Positions 14,206-22,906 of a DNA stretch of 54,909 nt are shown here, in pieces (within the stretch, counting starts at the first letter, position 1; each line of letters starts with the position of its first letter). Made by a program: the position numbers and the translations under genes. This DNA is from JAEUNJ01 sp052035955 (GTDB lineage Bacteria > Pseudomonadota > Gammaproteobacteria > Burkholderiales > Rhodocyclaceae). Location of the stretch: positions 1 through 54,909 of the forward strand of contig JBPOHD010000080.1 in NCBI GenBank assembly GCA_052035955.1, written 5' to 3'. Under the pieces are notes generated by a model, which saw only the letters and a program-made list of their open reading frames with translations, made no database searches and was not told the DNA's origin.

Positions 14206-14853
14206 TCACTTCTTCTTCTCTTCCGGCTTCTTCTCGGTGGTGATCTGGGTTTCCGTCGGCGTCGCCATTTCGTCCGCCGCCGCACCGCCGCCGCGGATCA
14301 CGATGGTCGCCACGACCGGATCCTCGCCCTTGTGCATCACGACCTCCACGCCTGCCGGCAGCTTGAGCTCGGAAACGTGCATGGACTTGCCGCCGACCAG
14401 GTCCTTCAGGTCCACCTCGATGAACTCGGGCAGGTCCTTGGGCAGGCAGCGTACGTCGAGTTCGTTCATGACGTGCTGGGCCATGCCGCCCTGGAGCTTG
14501 ACGCCCGGGGCGATGTCGGCATTGACGAAGTGCAGGGGCACCTTCTGGTGGATCTGGTGGGTGTCGTCGATGCGCTGGAAGTCGACGTGCAGGACCTGCA
14601 GCCTGTAGGGGTGGCGCTGCACGTCGCGCAGGATGCACATCTGCTTGGCGCCTTCCAGGTTCATGGTCAGGACGGAGGCGTGGAAGGCCTCCAGCTTGAG
14701 CTTGTGGAAGAGCTCGTTGTGGTCGAACTCGACCATCTGGGGGGCTTCCGTACCCCCGTAAAGGATGCCGGGTACCCGGCCGGCGTGGCGCAGGCGGCGG
14801 CTCGCTCCGGTGCCCTGCGCGGCGCGCTTCGTGGCGTTGAACTCGATTTGCAT
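14206..14853 (-). CDS. rplY: 50S ribosomal protein L25/Ctc
   Basis: A 215-aa long-form L25 (Ctc type), with an N-terminal 5S-rRNA-binding domain (MQIEFNATKRAAQGTGASRR) and a C-terminal beta domain (KLPAGVEVVMHKGEDPVVAT). It ends in an acidic/basic tail, TEKKPEEKKK. The start at 14853 has GGAG upstream; a longer frame to 15006 overlaps prs and is rejected. It binds 5S rRNA in the large ribosomal subunit. It is followed by pth and ychF and preceded by prs. Confidence 0.96.
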   Translation of the reverse strand: MQIEFNATKRAAQGTGASRRLRHAGRVPGILYGGTEAPQMVEFDHNELFHKLKLEAFHASVLTMNLEGAKQMCILRDVQRHPYRLQVLHVDFQRIDDTHQIHQKVPLHFVNADIAPGVKLQGGMAQHVMNELDVRCLPKDLPEFIEVDLKDLVGGKSMHVSELKLPAGVEVVMHKGEDPVVATIVIRGGGAAADEMATPTETQITTEKKPEEKKK

Positions 14854-14906
14854 GGTGTGCTCCAGTGGTGATCCCGTCCGCGACCAGACGGGAGGTTGAT
14901 GAAAAC

Positions 14907-15857
14907 TCAATCCATGAAGAGGGAGGAAACGGACTCCTCGTTGCTGATCCTGAGCATGGTCTCGGCCAGCAGGCCGGCGATGGACACCACGCGAATGCGC
15001 CCGCAATCGCGGGCATCCTCGCGCAAGGGAATGGTGTCGGTGACCACCAGTTCGTCCAGGGCGGAGTCGTTGATCCGGGCCACGGCGTTGCCGGAAAGGA
15101 CCGGATGGGTACAGTAGGCGACGACGCGCTTGGCGCCATTCTCCTTGAGGGCCTGGGCCGCCTTGCAGAGGGTGCCGGCGGTATCCACGATGTCGTCCAT
15201 GATCACGCAGGTGCGACCTTCGACCTCGCCGATGATGTTCATGACCTCGGAGACATTGGCCTTGGGACGACGCTTGTCGATGATGGCCAGGTCCGACTCG
15301 AGGCGCTTGGCAATGGCACGGGCCCGGACGACGCCGCCCACGTCGGGCGACACCACCAGCAGGTCGGGGTGGCTCTGCTTCCAGATGTCGCCCAGCAGGA
15401 TGGGAGCCGCGTAGACGTTGTCCACCGCGATGTCGAAGAAGCCCTGGATCTGGTCGGCGTGGAGGTCGACGGTCAGCACCCGCTGGACGCCCACCGACTG
15501 AAGCATGTTGGCGATCACCTTGGCGGTGATGGCGACTCTGGCCGAGCGGGGCCGGCGGTCCTGGCGGGCGTAGCCGAAATACGGGATGGCTGCGGTGATG
15601 CGGCCGGCGGAGGAGCGCTTCAGCGCGTCCACCAGGGTCATCAACTCCATCAGGTTGTCGTTGGCCGGCGCACTGGTCGATTGCAGGACGAAGACGTCCT
15701 TGCCGCGGACGTTCTCGAGCAGTTCGACGCTGACCTCGCCATCCGAAAAGCGTCCCACTGCCGCCCGTCCGAGGGAGATGGACAGGCGCTTGACCACGTC
15801 GGCCGCCAGCCTGGGGTTGGCGTTGCCGGTGAATACCATCAGGCTGTCGTAAGCCAT
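14907..15857 (-). CDS. prs: Ribose-phosphate pyrophosphokinase
   Basis: This enzyme makes PRPP from ribose 5-phosphate and ATP for nucleotide, His and Trp synthesis. The 316-aa protein matches the usual length. It shows MVFTGNANPRLAADVVKRLS, the flexible-loop region YFGYARQDRRPRSARVAITA, and the PRPP-binding loop CVIMDDIVDTAGTLCKAA. The start at 15857 is chosen because the longer frame runs into the tRNA gene. The gene begins the prs-rplY-pth-ychF group and follows tRNA-Gln on the same strand. Confidence 0.97.
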   Translation of the reverse strand: MAYDSLMVFTGNANPRLAADVVKRLSISLGRAAVGRFSDGEVSVELLENVRGKDVFVLQSTSAPANDNLMELMTLVDALKRSSAGRITAAIPYFGYARQDRRPRSARVAITAKVIANMLQSVGVQRVLTVDLHADQIQGFFDIAVDNVYAAPILLGDIWKQSHPDLLVVSPDVGGVVRARAIAKRLESDLAIIDKRRPKANVSEVMNIIGEVEGRTCVIMDDIVDTAGTLCKAAQALKENGAKRVVAYCTHPVLSGNAVARINDSALDELVVTDTIPLREDARDCGRIRVVSIAGLLAETMLRISNEESVSSLFMD

Positions 15858-15919
15858 AGCCGCCGGTGCTGCGTCAGTGAAAGCGAAGCGGGCAGGCACA
15901 AGCCTGCCCGCGCATGAAC

Positions 15920-15996
15920 TGGCTGGGGAGGAAGGATTCGAACCTTCGCATGCCGGAATCAAAATCCGGTGCCTTAACCAGCTTGGCGACTCCCCA
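15920..15996 (-). tRNA. tRNA-Gln (UUG anticodon)
   Basis: A complete cloverleaf on the minus strand with encoded CCA. The acceptor starts TGGGGA and closes with TCCCCA. The anticodon stem is CCGGA/TCCGG around the loop TTTTGAT, so the anticodon is TTG. The T-arm is AGG-TTCGAATC-CTT. It lies between ispE and prs, a frequent position in betaproteobacteria, and is intact, with no island attached. Confidence 0.95.
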
Positions 15997-16052
15997 ATAT
16001 CCGGCACCGCCACTGGATGGCAGGGCGCCGAAAGGACCGGCATTGTCCGGGT

Positions 16053-16910
16053 TTACCCTCCCGGTGTCAATCCAAGCAGGGGGTGGCGGTCGAGGCCGCG
16101 GGCCACGAAGCCCCCCGGACCGTCCGGCAGTGCGTCCAGCGCCGCTGCGGCTGCAGGCCCATCCGGAAACTCGGCAAAACAACAGGCCCCGGACCCGCTC
16201 ATGCGGGCGGTCATGCCCCTGCTCCGCAGCAGGCCGAGGGCCCGCGCCACCTCGGGGAAAAGGCGGCAGGCGACCGGTTCCAGGTCGTTGGCGCCGAAAT
16301 CCGGCCGCCAGTCCGCCGCCGAAATCGCCGGTGTGTCGCGACGCAGCGAAGGATCGCGGAAGATGTCGGGGGTCGGCACCTGCACGTCCGGAATCACCAC
16401 CAGATACCAGGCAGGCGGGGCGACGACGTCGGTGAAGCGCTCCCCGACGCCTTCGGCGAAGGCGGTTCGTCCGTGGATGAACACGGGGACGTCGGCACCG
16501 AGTTCGAGCCCGATCCGCTGCAGCCCCGGCGAATCGAAGCCGCATCCCCACAGCTTGTTCAGGGCGATCAGCGTGGTCGCGGCGTCCGAGCTGCCGCCGC
16601 CGAGTCCGCCGCCCATGGGCAGCCGCTTGTCCAGCTCGATCGTCACCCCGGTCCGCAGACCCGCCGCCTCCCGCAATCTGGCCGCGGCGCGAACGCAGAG
16701 ATCCCGGTCCGGGGCCACGCCCGGCAAGGGCCGGGCCTGCACGATCTCCCCGTCGGCCCGCGGCAGGAAGCGCAGGCTGTCACCGAAATCGACGAAACGG
16801 AACACCGTCTGCAGCAGGTGATAACCGTCGGCACGGCGCCCCACCACATGCAGGAAGAGATTGAGCTTGGCCGGCGCCGGCCAGGCCCGCGACCAGTCTG
16901 CCGAGCTCAC
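16053..16910 (-). CDS. ispE: 4-diphosphocytidyl-2-C-methyl-D-erythritol kinase
   Basis: A GHMP-family kinase of the MEP isoprenoid pathway that phosphorylates CDP-ME. The 285-aa protein has the substrate motif PAPAKLNLFLHVVGRRADGY, the ATP-binding glycine loop PMGGGLGGGSSDAATT and a C-terminal motif MTARMSGSGACCFAEF. The start codon is GTG and overlaps the lolB stop as GTGA, as in the common lolB-ispE arrangement. Expression is probably coupled to lolB. Confidence 0.96.
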   Translation of the reverse strand: MSSADWSRAWPAPAKLNLFLHVVGRRADGYHLLQTVFRFVDFGDSLRFLPRADGEIVQARPLPGVAPDRDLCVRAAARLREAAGLRTGVTIELDKRLPMGGGLGGGSSDAATTLIALNKLWGCGFDSPGLQRIGLELGADVPVFIHGRTAFAEGVGERFTDVVAPPAWYLVVIPDVQVPTPDIFRDPSLRRDTPAISAADWRPDFGANDLEPVACRLFPEVARALGLLRSRGMTARMSGSGACCFAEFPDGPAAAAALDALPDGPGGFVARGLDRHPLLGLTPGG

Positions 16911-17470
16911 GGCGACAGGTCCCAGGAATCCACCTTGAGCCGGATCTCCAGATCCTGCCTGCGGAATTCGATCAACACGGGCAAGGCGCCCGGGGCTTCC
17001 GATTCGTAGTCCAGGTAGGAAATCGTCCAGTCGCCCGCCCGGGCGGACTGAGGGCGCCCACGATCATCGACCGCGTTGGCGGGCAGATCGGCCAGGAGCC
17101 ATCGCGGCAGGCCGGCCAGGGGAAGGTGGAAGCCGAAGACCTCGGCGAAGAGGGCTTCCCAGTCGGGCGCGCTGAACACCCGCCGCTCGGCCGTCGTCAG
17201 CCGGGCTCCGCTGCCGTCGCGGATCAATTCTGCGATTCCCTGGCCCAGGGGGGAGGAAACGAGCAGTTCATCCGCTCCGGTTCTGTGACTCCAGCTGATC
17301 CGCACATGGTGCCGGGCTTCGTCCTGGCGGACCGCCATGCGTCCCTCCAGGCGGAAGGAAAGAACCGCTGACCGGTTGACCGGCCGGACGCCGACGGCGG
17401 AGGGATCGACAGCCGGCACTCCGGCACAGGCGGAAAGCAGGAGGGTGACGACGATCCAGGCGGATCGCAC
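16907..17470 (-). CDS. lolB: Outer-membrane lipoprotein receptor LolB
   Basis: LolB accepts lipoproteins from LolA and inserts them into the outer membrane. A GTG start at 17470 gives MRSAWIVVTLLLSACAG, with the lipobox LSAC; longer frames overlap the TPR gene and lack a signal. The body has FRLEGRMAVRQDEARHHVRI, SSPLGQGIAELIRDG, the conserved LPRWLLADLPAN segment and a C-terminal strand EIRLKVDSWDL. It starts 11 bases after the TPR gene and overlaps ispE, so the three form one operon. Confidence 0.92.
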   Translation of the reverse strand: MRSAWIVVTLLLSACAGVPAVDPSAVGVRPVNRSAVLSFRLEGRMAVRQDEARHHVRISWSHRTGADELLVSSPLGQGIAELIRDGSGARLTTAERRVFSAPDWEALFAEVFGFHLPLAGLPRWLLADLPANAVDDRGRPQSARAGDWTISYLDYESEAPGALPVLIEFRRQDLEIRLKVDSWDLSP

Positions 17471-17481
17471 GAAACGACGCC

Positions 17482-19188
17482 TCAGGGCCGGAATCTCTTG
17501 ATGGTGCCCGAGAGGACTTCGTTGCTGGGGTTTGCCTTGGCCGACTCGGTCCACATGCGCAGCGCCTCGTCGCGCCGTCCGAGGGTCCAGAGCACTTCGC
17601 CCAGGTGGGCGGCGATCTCGGGGTCCTGTCGCATGCCGAAGGCCCGATTGAGGATCTCGAGGGCTCCCCTGTGGTCCCCTCTCCGGAACAGCACCCAGCC
17701 CTTGCTGTCCAGGATGAACGGATCCTCGGGCATCAGGGCAAGGGCCTTCTCGATCAGTTGCTGGGCTTCCTCGAGTCGTTCACTGCGATCGGCCAGCGAA
17801 TAGCCGAGGGCATTGTAGGCGTGGGCATTGTCGGGCTTGAGTTCGATCAGGCGCCGCAGGTTGCGCTCCAGAACCTCGTTGCGCCCGAGCTTCTCGGCAT
17901 ACAGGGCCGTTTCGTAAAGCAGCTCGGGTTGGTCGGGCTGGGCGGCCAGTTCCTTTTCCAGGACCCCGTAGGCCTCGACGTGGCGTCCGGCATCTCGCAG
18001 CAGTTGGGCCTCGGAGATGGTGGCCCGTACCTTTTCGTCCGGCTGGCTTCGGGCAAAGTCCTGGAGCAGGCGGCGTCCCTCGTCGAGCCGTCCCTGCTTG
18101 GCCAGGATGCCGGCCGCCCGTGCCCTGGCCGGGGAAATCTGCTCACCGCCGGCGACCGATCCGTACCAGGAGACGGCCTCGTCCCAGCGGCGGGTCTCCT
18201 CGGCAATCTGGCCGAGGTAGAAACGCACCTGATCGGCATCGGCGGGCCCGATTTCGAGGAGCCTCTTGAACTGCTTCTCCGCTTCCGGCAGATCCCGCAA
18301 CTGCAGGGACAGCACGCCAATTGCATACACGACGTCGGGTTTGTCGCCGTGGGCGGCGAGCAGCCCCTGGAATTCCTTGCGGGCCTCGTCGTAGCGCTTG
18401 TCGGCGACCAGGAGCCTGGCGTAGGCGAGCCTCGCGTCGCGGGCTTCCGGATTGCGCGACAGGTAGTCGCTAAGGATGGCCAGCGCCTTGGCCGGTTCTT
18501 CCGATATCAGGCGGACCTTGTTGAGGATGGCATGTTCCCAGTCCGGCCGCAGGGCCAGGGCGCGGTCGGCCGACTCGAGCGCCGCCGCTGCCTCTCCGGC
18601 GGCCTGTGCGGCCACGCTGCGCGCGAAATGGGCCTCCGGCAGGCTCAGATAGGGCTCGGTCACCTCGGTCACGACCCGCAGGATGGCCTTCTTGTCGGGA
18701 TGCCGGGCGAGGGTCCGGTTGAGCAGCAGCAGGGCGGTGGCCTTGTCCTGCTCGGTCGCGAGCATGCGTCCAAGTTGGCCGGCCAGGTCCTCGGTCCGGT
18801 TGGCGGCGACCAGCAGCCCGGCCAGGGTCTGGCGGGCCTGGGTGGAATCCGGCTCCAGTTCCACCCAGAGCTTTGCCGCTTCGAGGGCGGGGCCGAGTTG
18901 GCGGGAGAAAAAGGCGATTTCCGCCGCCCGACGGGCGATCCGCGGGTCCCGGGTGGTTTTCGCCAAGTCCAGGTAGGCGGAACTGGAGAGGGCGAGATTG
19001 CCCCGGTTGCCGGCGATCTCGGCCAGGAGGAACTGGTACAGGATCTGGGGCGTCAGGTCGAGCTTCGGCAACGGCCGGGCGGCGGGGGCCTCTTCCTCTG
19101 CCCGGGCAAACGTCGACACCGCGACAGGCAGGCCGACGGCAAGGGCGACGGAGGCGGCGCGCAAGGCGCGGATCATGTAATGGGACAT
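17482..19188 (-). CDS. Exported TPR-repeat protein
   Basis: A 568-aa protein with an N-terminal signal segment (MSHYMIRALRAASVALAVGL and then PVAVSTFARAEEE) followed by about a dozen TPR units. Examples are AREAKLWVELEPDSTQAR-like helices, AYNALGYSLADRSERLEEAQ, ALMPEDPFILDSKGWVLFRR and HLGEVLWTLGRRDEALRMW. It is probably periplasmic or membrane-tethered and acts as a scaffold. Its conserved place upstream of lolB and ispE suggests a role in envelope biogenesis, but the function is unknown. The start could also be the ATG at 19176. The long open frame upstream antisense to mutM is rejected. Confidence 0.88.
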   Translation of the reverse strand: MSHYMIRALRAASVALAVGLPVAVSTFARAEEEAPAARPLPKLDLTPQILYQFLLAEIAGNRGNLALSSSAYLDLAKTTRDPRIARRAAEIAFFSRQLGPALEAAKLWVELEPDSTQARQTLAGLLVAANRTEDLAGQLGRMLATEQDKATALLLLNRTLARHPDKKAILRVVTEVTEPYLSLPEAHFARSVAAQAAGEAAAALESADRALALRPDWEHAILNKVRLISEEPAKALAILSDYLSRNPEARDARLAYARLLVADKRYDEARKEFQGLLAAHGDKPDVVYAIGVLSLQLRDLPEAEKQFKRLLEIGPADADQVRFYLGQIAEETRRWDEAVSWYGSVAGGEQISPARARAAGILAKQGRLDEGRRLLQDFARSQPDEKVRATISEAQLLRDAGRHVEAYGVLEKELAAQPDQPELLYETALYAEKLGRNEVLERNLRRLIELKPDNAHAYNALGYSLADRSERLEEAQQLIEKALALMPEDPFILDSKGWVLFRRGDHRGALEILNRAFGMRQDPEIAAHLGEVLWTLGRRDEALRMWTESAKANPSNEVLSGTIKRFRP

Positions 19189-19275
19189 GGGAGCGGCACG
19201 AATCGGCGGGGCGGGTAGGTCGATAGAATGGGGCCATGTTAGCAATTTCGCAAGCCGGCCGCCGCCGGCAGGCCC

Positions 19276-20088
19276 ATGCCCGAGCTGCCTGAAGTCGAGG
19301 TCACGCGGCTTGGCATTGCACCCGTCCTGACCGGGAAGCGGGCGACCGGCGCGGTCTGCCGCATCCCGGCCCTGCGGTATCCCCTGCCTGCCGGCCTTGG
19401 GCAGCGCCTTGCGGGGCAAGTGCTGGCCGATGTCTCCCGGCGCGGCAAGTATCTGCTTTTCCGCTTCGGCTCGGGGCGATTGCTCGTGCACCTGGGCATG
19501 TCCGGCAGCCTCCGCCTGCTTCCCGCGGGGACGCCCGCCGCCAAGCATGATCACGTGGATCTCCTCTTCGATGACACGATCCTGCGTCTGACGGATCCGC
19601 GCCGTTTCGGTTCCCTGCTCTGGCTGCCGCCGGCCCCGGCCGGACATCCCCTCCTGGATGTGCTGGGAATCGAACCGCTGGAGGCGGGGTTCACGGGCCA
19701 GTGGCTGCATGCGGCCCTCGCCGGCCGACGGGGCCCGATAAAGCCTGTCCTCATGGATTCCCACCTCGTCGTAGGCATCGGCAACATCTATGCATCGGAG
19801 AGCCTCTTCCGGTCCGGCATCGACCCCCGCCGGGCGGCCGGGAGGGTCTCGCGGCAGCGGTGCGAGCGCCTGGTTCCCGCCATCCGCGAGACCCTGCAGG
19901 CAGCGATCTCGGCCGGTGGCAGCAGCTTGCGGGATTTCATCGGCAGCGACGGGGAAATGGGGTACTTCCAGCAGGCCTACTTCGTCTACGGGAGGGAAGG
20001 CGAACCCTGCCGAAGCTGCGCCGGTGCCATACGCCTGCTGCGGCAGGCGGGACGCGCCACCTATTTCTGCCCGCACTGCCAGCGCTGA
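19276..20088 (+). CDS. mutM: Formamidopyrimidine-DNA glycosylase
   Basis: MutM excises 8-oxoguanine and cuts at the abasic site. The 270-aa protein starts MPELPEVEV, with catalytic Pro2 and Glu3 and Lys58 in RRGKYLLF. It contains the H2TH region and a complete C-terminal zinc finger, CRSCAGAIRLLRQAGRATYF with CPHC. The N-terminal Met-Pro-Glu fixes the start. It is divergent from the TPR-lolB-ispE operon, with 87 bases between. Confidence 0.97.
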   Translation: MPELPEVEVTRLGIAPVLTGKRATGAVCRIPALRYPLPAGLGQRLAGQVLADVSRRGKYLLFRFGSGRLLVHLGMSGSLRLLPAGTPAAKHDHVDLLFDDTILRLTDPRRFGSLLWLPPAPAGHPLLDVLGIEPLEAGFTGQWLHAALAGRRGPIKPVLMDSHLVVGIGNIYASESLFRSGIDPRRAAGRVSRQRCERLVPAIRETLQAAISAGGSSLRDFIGSDGEMGYFQQAYFVYGREGEPCRSCAGAIRLLRQAGRATYFCPHCQR

Positions 20089-20144
20089 CGGGGCAATCCG
20101 CTTGTGCTAGAGTCGGCTCGGGAACGCTGTTTCGGACGAAAGAC

Positions 20145-22097
20145 ATGAGCCTGGTTCAACAGTTCAACGCCTACAGCCGCTGGCGCGGCGGGCTCGGCAG
20201 TTCCATCGCGCGGTTGCGGCAGTGGCTCTCGGAGAACGGCCTCGCGGATGCGCAGACCGACCTCCGGCTGCGCCAGATGCTGGAACGATTGCGGGAAGAC
20301 CGGCTCGTGGTGGCTTTCGTGGCGGAGTTCTCGCGCGGCAAGTCCGAGCTCATCAACGCAATCTTCTTTGCCGAGTACGGCAGCCGCATCCTCCCTTCAT
20401 CGGCTGGCCGGACCACCATGTGTCCGACCGAACTGCTTTACGATCCGGCCGACGAACCCTCGATATCCCTTCTTCCGATCGAGACGCGGGGGCGCCAGAC
20501 CACGGTCGCGGACCTCAAGCGGACTCCCGAGGAATGGCGCCGGTTTCCTCTCGACACGGCTTCCGCGGAATCCATGAGCGAGGCGCTGCGGCGCGTCGGC
20601 GAGCAGAAGTTCGTCAATGTCGCGACAGCCCAGGACCTTGGGTTCTCGATCGACGTGGCCGGCGAGAAGGGGCTGGAGTTCGACGATCTCGGCCAGGTGC
20701 AGATTCCCTGCTGGCGGCATGCCCTGATCAATTTTCCGCATCCGCTCCTCGAGCAGGGTCTGGTCATCCTCGATACGCCCGGACTCAACGCGATCGGTGC
20801 CGAGCCCGAACTGACCTTGTCCCTGCTTCCGAGTGCCCACGCGGTGCTGTTCATCCTCGCCGCGGATACCGGCGTCACCCAGTCGGACCTCGTCGTCTGG
20901 CGTGACCACGTTTCGGCGGCGGGCCAGAACAGGGGCAGGCTGGCGGTGCTGAACAAGATCGACGGCCTCTGGGACGGCTTGCGACCGGCGACCGAGATCG
21001 ACGAGGAAATCAGCAGCCAGGTCGCGGTCTCGGCCCGCATCCTCGGCCTGCCGCCGGAGCAGGTGTTTCCGGTCTCGGCCCAGAAGGGCCTGGTCGCCAA
21101 GATCAATGGCGACGAGGCTATGCTCGAGAAGAGTTGCCTGCCGGCCCTGGAGCGGGCGCTGGCGGAGGAATTGCTGCCGGCGAAACAGCAGATCGTCACC
21201 GAGACCATCGCTGCCGAGGCGCAGGACCTCGTGGCCACCACCGACGCCCTCCTGAACACGCGCCTGGGGGGCCTGCGCGATCAACTGGCGGAACTGACCG
21301 ACCTGCGCGGCAAGAACCAGTCGGTCATCCACTACATGATGCGCAAGGTGAGGTCGGAAAAGGACGACTTCGAAAAGGGGCTGCAGCAGTACTACGCCGT
21401 TCGCAGCGTGCTGTCACAACTGACCAACAACCTGTTCTCCCACCTGGGCATGGAAGCCTTGCGGGAGAACACGCGCCGGACCCGCGAGGCCATGCGGGAC
21501 GCTTCCTTCTCCAAGGGCCTGTCCGACGCCATGTCGGGTCTTTTCAAGGCGGTACGGGGCAATCTCGCCAAGTCGGCCAAGGAGATCGACGAGATCGCGG
21601 CCATGATGGAGGCCATGTACCAGCGCTTTTCCGTCGAGCACGGCATGAAGCTTGACGCGCCCCGGGCATTCTCCCTTGCCCGCCATGAAAAGGAGATCGA
21701 TCGCCTGGAGGAAAGTTTCAAGCGCCAGTTCGGGGGTTTCCTGGTCATCCTGACGCGGGAAAAGCGCGTCCTGACCCAGCAGTTCTTCGAAACCATCGCG
21801 GTGCAGATCCGCAAGACCTTCGAGAAGGCGAACCGGGACGTCGAGCACTGGCTGCGGGCCATCATGGCGCCCATCGAGAGCCAGGTCAGGGAAATCCAGC
21901 TGCAGCTGAAGCGCCGCCTGGAAAGCGTCAAGCGCATCCACGAGGCGACCGATACCCTGGAGGACAGGATCGCGGAACTGGAACACGGGGAACAGTTGCT
22001 GCTCGGCCAGCGCGCCGAACTCGGCGAGTTCGGAGAGGACTTGCTGCGCGGCGAAAAGGCTGCCGACGAGGTTCTTCGCCTCGCCACCGCGGCCTAG
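20145..22097 (+). CDS. Dynamin-family GTPase-like protein
   Basis: A 650-aa protein with a dynamin-type GTPase domain. The G1 motif EFSRGKS (61-67) has Ala60 where the P-loop normally has its first Gly. Switch II is DTPG (210-213) and G4 is NKID (270-273). The C-terminal half is long helices (IHYMMRKVRSEKDDFEKGLQ; EIQLQLKRRLESVKRIHEAT), as in the stalk of bacterial dynamin-like proteins. It may act in membrane remodelling or stress protection. Only one gene is present, whereas many bacterial dynamins come as pairs. Its start overlaps no other gene, and it lies 57 bases downstream of mutM on the same strand. Confidence 0.85.
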   Translation: MSLVQQFNAYSRWRGGLGSSIARLRQWLSENGLADAQTDLRLRQMLERLREDRLVVAFVAEFSRGKSELINAIFFAEYGSRILPSSAGRTTMCPTELLYDPADEPSISLLPIETRGRQTTVADLKRTPEEWRRFPLDTASAESMSEALRRVGEQKFVNVATAQDLGFSIDVAGEKGLEFDDLGQVQIPCWRHALINFPHPLLEQGLVILDTPGLNAIGAEPELTLSLLPSAHAVLFILAADTGVTQSDLVVWRDHVSAAGQNRGRLAVLNKIDGLWDGLRPATEIDEEISSQVAVSARILGLPPEQVFPVSAQKGLVAKINGDEAMLEKSCLPALERALAEELLPAKQQIVTETIAAEAQDLVATTDALLNTRLGGLRDQLAELTDLRGKNQSVIHYMMRKVRSEKDDFEKGLQQYYAVRSVLSQLTNNLFSHLGMEALRENTRRTREAMRDASFSKGLSDAMSGLFKAVRGNLAKSAKEIDEIAAMMEAMYQRFSVEHGMKLDAPRAFSLARHEKEIDRLEESFKRQFGGFLVILTREKRVLTQQFFETIAVQIRKTFEKANRDVEHWLRAIMAPIESQVREIQLQLKRRLESVKRIHEATDTLEDRIAELEHGEQLLLGQRAELGEFGEDLLRGEKAADEVLRLATAA

Positions 22098-22114
22098 GGA
22101 GCCTCGGCCCGCGG

Positions 22115-22133
22115 TGGCGCCATCAAGGCGCCA
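22115..22133. terminator. Hairpin between convergent genes
   Basis: TGGCGCC(atcaa)GGCGCCA is a perfect 7-bp stem between the dynamin-like gene and the ferredoxin gene, which converge here. There is no T-run, so intrinsic termination is uncertain. Confidence 0.35.
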
Positions 22134-22147
22134 TGCGCAGGATGACT

Positions 22148-22402
22148 TCAGGCCTTCTGGGCCGTCAGCTTGAGGAACTTCTGCATCAGGGTGTCGTGGT
22201 CCTCGACGTGGTCGGGGTCGCCGGGGATGCAGTCCACCGGGCAGACCTCGCGGCACTGGGGTGTGTCGAAATGCCCGACGCATTCGGTGCACTTTTCCGG
22301 ATCGATGATGTAGATCTCCTCGCCTTGGGAGATCGCGTTGTTCGGGCACTCGGGCTCGCAAACATCGCAGTTGATGCATTCGTCGGTGATGATCAGGGCC
22401 AT
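22148..22402 (-). CDS. 2[4Fe-4S] ferredoxin (YfhL/Alvin type)
   Basis: An 84-aa electron carrier. The first cluster motif is CINCDVCEPEC (Cys9-12-15-19). The second is CTECVGHFDTPQCREVCPVDC, with the characteristic insertion between its second and third cysteines found in the Alvin-type (Allochromatium) ferredoxins. The C-terminal helix is HDTLMQKFLKLTAQKA. It follows coaD on the same strand, 12 bases after its stop, in the widespread rsmD-coaD-fdx order. The redox partner is not evident. Confidence 0.95.
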   Translation of the reverse strand: MALIITDECINCDVCEPECPNNAISQGEEIYIIDPEKCTECVGHFDTPQCREVCPVDCIPGDPDHVEDHDTLMQKFLKLTAQKA

Positions 22403-22414
22403 TGCGGATTCCTT

Positions 22415-22906
22415 CTAGTTTCGTTGCGTGACTTTTGTCGCGAGCCGCTCGACCACCAGCGGCTGGACGAATTTCGAGACATCGCCCCCCAGGGTCGCGA
22501 TCTCCCGCACCATGGTCGCCGAAATGAACATGTACTGTTCGCCGGGGGTGAGGAAGACGGTTTCGACGTCGGGATAGAGGTTGCGATTCATGCCGGCCAT
22601 CTGGAATTCGTACTCGAAGTCAGAGACCGCGCGAAGACCGCGCAGGATCACATGGGCGCCGTGCTGGCGCAGGAAATCCATCAGCAGGCAATCGAAGCCG
22701 TGGACCTCCACGTTGGGGTATCGGGCAAGGATGGTCGTGGCGATATCCAGCCGTTCCGCCAGCGTCAGGAAAGGCTTCTTGGACCGGCTCTCGGCGATGC
22801 CCACGATGACTCGCTGGAACAGTTTCGAGGCACGGCGGACCAGATCCTCGTGGCCCTTGGTCAGCGGATCGAAGGTTCCGGGATAGACGGCGATGCCGTT
22901 GCTCAT
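22415..22906 (-). CDS. coaD: Phosphopantetheine adenylyltransferase
   Basis: CoaD makes dephospho-CoA from 4'-phosphopantetheine and ATP. The 163-aa protein has the nucleotidyltransferase motif YPGTFDPLTKGHEDLVRRAS, then RGLRAVSDFEYEFQMAGMNR and the ISATMVREIATLGGDVSKFV block. The start at 22906 overlaps the rsmD stop (ATGA); the longer frame is rsmD antisense-free upstream sequence and is rejected. Length is normal for the family. Confidence 0.97.
   Translation of the reverse strand: MSNGIAVYPGTFDPLTKGHEDLVRRASKLFQRVIVGIAESRSKKPFLTLAERLDIATTILARYPNVEVHGFDCLLMDFLRQHGAHVILRGLRAVSDFEYEFQMAGMNRNLYPDVETVFLTPGEQYMFISATMVREIATLGGDVSKFVQPLVVERLATKVTQRN

Noticed and set aside
15920..15996. tRNA-Gln as the island attachment site
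   Set aside because: The tRNA is intact, lies between core genes, and the integrase and island edge are on the far side of four housekeeping genes.
19189..20076. Minus-strand open frame extending the TPR gene across mutM
   Set aside because: It is antisense to a complete mutM with all catalytic residues; the signal peptide places the TPR start at 19188.
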